Of a DNA stretch of 13,582 nt, positions 11,744-13,582 are shown piece by piece. The position numbers were made by a program, and so were the translations under genes. The DNA lies in contig CANRHT010000036.1 of assembly GCA_947630465.1 (NCBI GenBank), positions 1-13,582 of the forward strand, given 5' to 3'. Source of the stretch: an uncultured Pseudomonadaceae bacterium. Its GTDB lineage: Bacteria; Pseudomonadota; Gammaproteobacteria; Pseudomonadales; Pseudomonadaceae. The notes under the pieces were generated by a model. It searched no databases, was not told the origin of the DNA, and saw only the letters and a program-made list of their open reading frames with translations. Within the stretch, counting starts at the first letter, position 1. Every line of letters begins with the position of its first letter.

Positions 11744-13582
11744 ATGACATCTAAATCAAGAAACAATCCAGCCGCTGTGCTTGAACGTTTGATTTTTAAT
11801 AACCGTCCTGCGGTTATCGCTATTTGTGTTTTTATCAGTATTTTCTTGTTTTGGAGCGCGGCGCAAGTGCGCCCGGAAACCAGTTTTGAGAAAATGATTC
11901 CACTGAAGCACCCCTATATCGAGAAGATGCTAGAGCACCGCAATGATCTGGCAAACCTGGGTAATAGTGTGCGTATTTCCGTTGAAAACACTAATGGGGA
12001 TATTTTTGATAAAGACTATATGGAAACCTTACGCCTGATCAGTGATGAGGCGTTTTATATTCCGGGTGTTGACCGCTCGGGCTTACGTTCGTTGTGGAGT
12101 CCGAATGTACGTTGGACTGAGGTGACCGAGCAGGGGTTTGCCGGTGGTGATGTGATCCCGCAAACCTATGATGGCTCTGAGGCGAGTTTGGAGGAGTTGC
12201 GCAGCAATATTTTAAAGTCTGGACAAGTCGGGCGCTTAGTCGGCAATAACTTCAAATCCAGTATTGTAGAAATTCCGCTGCTGGAAGAGTTTCCTGATCC
12301 GGACGATCAAAGCAAATTGTTAAAGCTCGACTACCAAGCCTTTTCGCACAGTTTAGAAGAGAAGATTCGCGAGAAATACCAGTTACAAAATCCCAATGTG
12401 AAAATCCATATCATTGGTTTTGCCAAAAAGGTCGGTGATCTGATTGATGGCCTCTTTGGCGTTGCATTGTTTTTTGCCGTAGCGATTGCGATTACTTTTG
12501 TACTGCTGTTTTGGTTTACCAAATGTATGAAAAGTACCTTAGCCGTGCTCTTTACCACTTTGGTGGCAGTGGGTTGGCAGTTGGGTTTACTGCATTTAAT
12601 GGGCTTTGGTCTTGACCCCTATTCGATGCTGGTGCCGTTCTTGGTCTTTGCCATTGGTATTTCCCATGGCGTACAAAAAATCAACGGTATTGCCATGGCA
12701 TCTGGTACAGCGCTGGATGCGTTAACTGCTGCACGGATGGCCTTTAGGCAGTTGTTTGTCCCAGGTTTAGTGGCGTTATCCTCCGATGCGGTGGGTTTTA
12801 TTACCTTGCTGTTGATTGATATCGGTGTGATTCGTGAGTTGGCGATTGGTGCCTCGGTGGGTGTGGCGGTTATTATTCTGACCAACTTGATCTTTTTACC
12901 GGTGCTGATTTCCTATGTGGGTATCAGTAAAAAAGCGGTGAAAGTCAGCCGTGAGAATGCCGCGCGTGAAAACCCGCTGTGGCGTTTGATTGCGAATTTT
13001 GCCAGTGCCAAGGTGGCGCCCGTTTCTATTGCGATTGCTATCAGTGCCTTGGTATTTGGGGTGTGGTATGGGCAAAACCTTAAGATTGGTGACTTAGACC
13101 AAGGTGCGCCTGAGTTGCATGCCGACTCACGCTATAACTTGGACAATGACTTTGTGATTCGCAATTACTCAACCAGTTCTGACGTGCTGGTGGTGATGGT
13201 GAAAACACCCGAAGAAGGTTGCTCCAGTTACAGCACTTTAAAAGCCATGGATGATCTGAGCTGGCGCATGGAAAACACGGCAGGTGTGCAATCAGTGGTG
13301 TCGATGGTCACAGTCTCCAAGCAAGTGATTAAAGGCATGAACGAAGGCAACCTGAAGTGGGAAACCTTGTCACGCAATCAGCATGTGTTGAATAACTCCA
13401 TTGCCCGGGCTGATGCGCTCTATAACTCCAACTGCTCCTTAGCGCCCTTGCTGGTGTTCTTGGAAGATCATAAAGCTGAAACTCTGACGACAGCTGTCGC
13501 CGCCATCAAAGATTTTGCTGAGAAAAATGATAGCGAGGAGCATCAGTTTTTATTGGCGGCTGGTAATGCGGGGATTGAAGCC
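11744..13582 (+). CDS. MMPL/RND-superfamily transporter, 3' end cut by window
   Basis: This is the first 613 residues of an RND-superfamily (MMPL/HpnN-like) inner-membrane exporter; the frame is open to the window edge. There is one membrane helix at about 22-41, a large periplasmic loop (about 45-235), then a helix block at about 237-393 that holds FLVFAIGISHGVQKIN (299-314), the conserved segment of this family. TM7 (about 424-441) opens the second repeat, whose periplasmic loop begins LKIGDLDQGAPELHADSRYN (446-465). The remaining second half lies outside the window. C493 and C564 in the second loop might form a disulfide. GGAGAG (11731-11736) lies 7 nt before the ATG and the YCF48 stop is 23 nt upstream, so the genes are surely cotranscribed. 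Such proteins use the proton gradient to move lipids, hopanoids or other hydrophobic compounds to the periplasm or outer membrane; this substrate is unknown. It is not a classic HAE1 drug pump. Confidence 0.93.
   Translation, partial: MTSKSRNNPAAVLERLIFNNRPAVIAICVFISIFLFWSAAQVRPETSFEKMIPLKHPYIEKMLEHRNDLANLGNSVRISVENTNGDIFDKDYMETLRLISDEAFYIPGVDRSGLRSLWSPNVRWTEVTEQGFAGGDVIPQTYDGSEASLEELRSNILKSGQVGRLVGNNFKSSIVEIPLLEEFPDPDDQSKLLKLDYQAFSHSLEEKIREKYQLQNPNVKIHIIGFAKKVGDLIDGLFGVALFFAVAIAITFVLLFWFTKCMKSTLAVLFTTLVAVGWQLGLLHLMGFGLDPYSMLVPFLVFAIGISHGVQKINGIAMASGTALDALTAARMAFRQLFVPGLVALSSDAVGFITLLLIDIGVIRELAIGASVGVAVIILTNLIFLPVLISYVGISKKAVKVSRENAARENPLWRLIANFASAKVAPVSIAIAISALVFGVWYGQNLKIGDLDQGAPELHADSRYNLDNDFVIRNYSTSSDVLVVMVKTPEEGCSSYSTLKAMDDLSWRMENTAGVQSVVSMVTVSKQVIKGMNEGNLKWETLSRNQHVLNNSIARADALYNSNCSLAPLLVFLEDHKAETLTTAVAAIKDFAEKNDSEEHQFLLAAGNAGIEA

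Overview
The window looks like chromosomal DNA of a gammaproteobacterium of the Pseudomonadaceae. The NAD kinase, TusA-like protein, YeaC/DUF1315, DUF2797 protein and aminopeptidase N are all close to their Pseudomonas counterparts as I remember them. The run nadK - metallophosphoesterase - rhomboid - yeaC - DUF2797 - pepN is the order I recall from P. aeruginosa (PA3088 to PA3083). By eye the base composition is near 50% G+C, lower than typical Pseudomonas, so a low-GC relative is likely; this is an impression, not a count. No mobile elements, CRISPR arrays, rRNA or tRNA genes were seen.

Left part (1-1866): a spermidine-synthase-like methyltransferase-fold gene is cut by the left edge. It runs convergently into a crotonase-family gene on the minus strand, with a perfect stem-loop between the two stops. 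A divergent 187-nt gap with a 16-nt palindrome leads to a tusA-like sulfur carrier gene.

Middle part (1925-8532): six tightly packed plus-strand genes form a probable operon, with two 1-nt stop/start overlaps. They encode NAD kinase, a PP2A-like metallophosphoesterase, a rhomboid intramembrane protease with a GlpG-like N-terminal domain, YeaC, a Cys-rich DUF2797 protein with a GIY-YIG-like block, and aminopeptidase N. This is mostly housekeeping, but three members have no firm function.

Gap (8533-9078): 546 nt without a convincing gene, unusually structured. It holds four inverted repeats in a row ending in an intrinsic terminator, a 14-nt perfect palindrome in AT-rich DNA, a very good sigma-54 (-24/-12) promoter match, and an 11-bp tandem repeat in the predicted leader.

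Right part (9079-13582): an envelope cluster of three plus-strand genes. They encode a secreted DUF1329 protein, a secreted YCF48-type beta-propeller, and an MMPL/RND-type inner-membrane transporter cut by the right edge. The likely scheme is export or trafficking of a hydrophobic substrate by the RND protein with two periplasmic partners. The DUF1302 outer-membrane protein that often accompanies DUF1329 is not in the window. This cluster and its control region are the best candidates for an under-described system.
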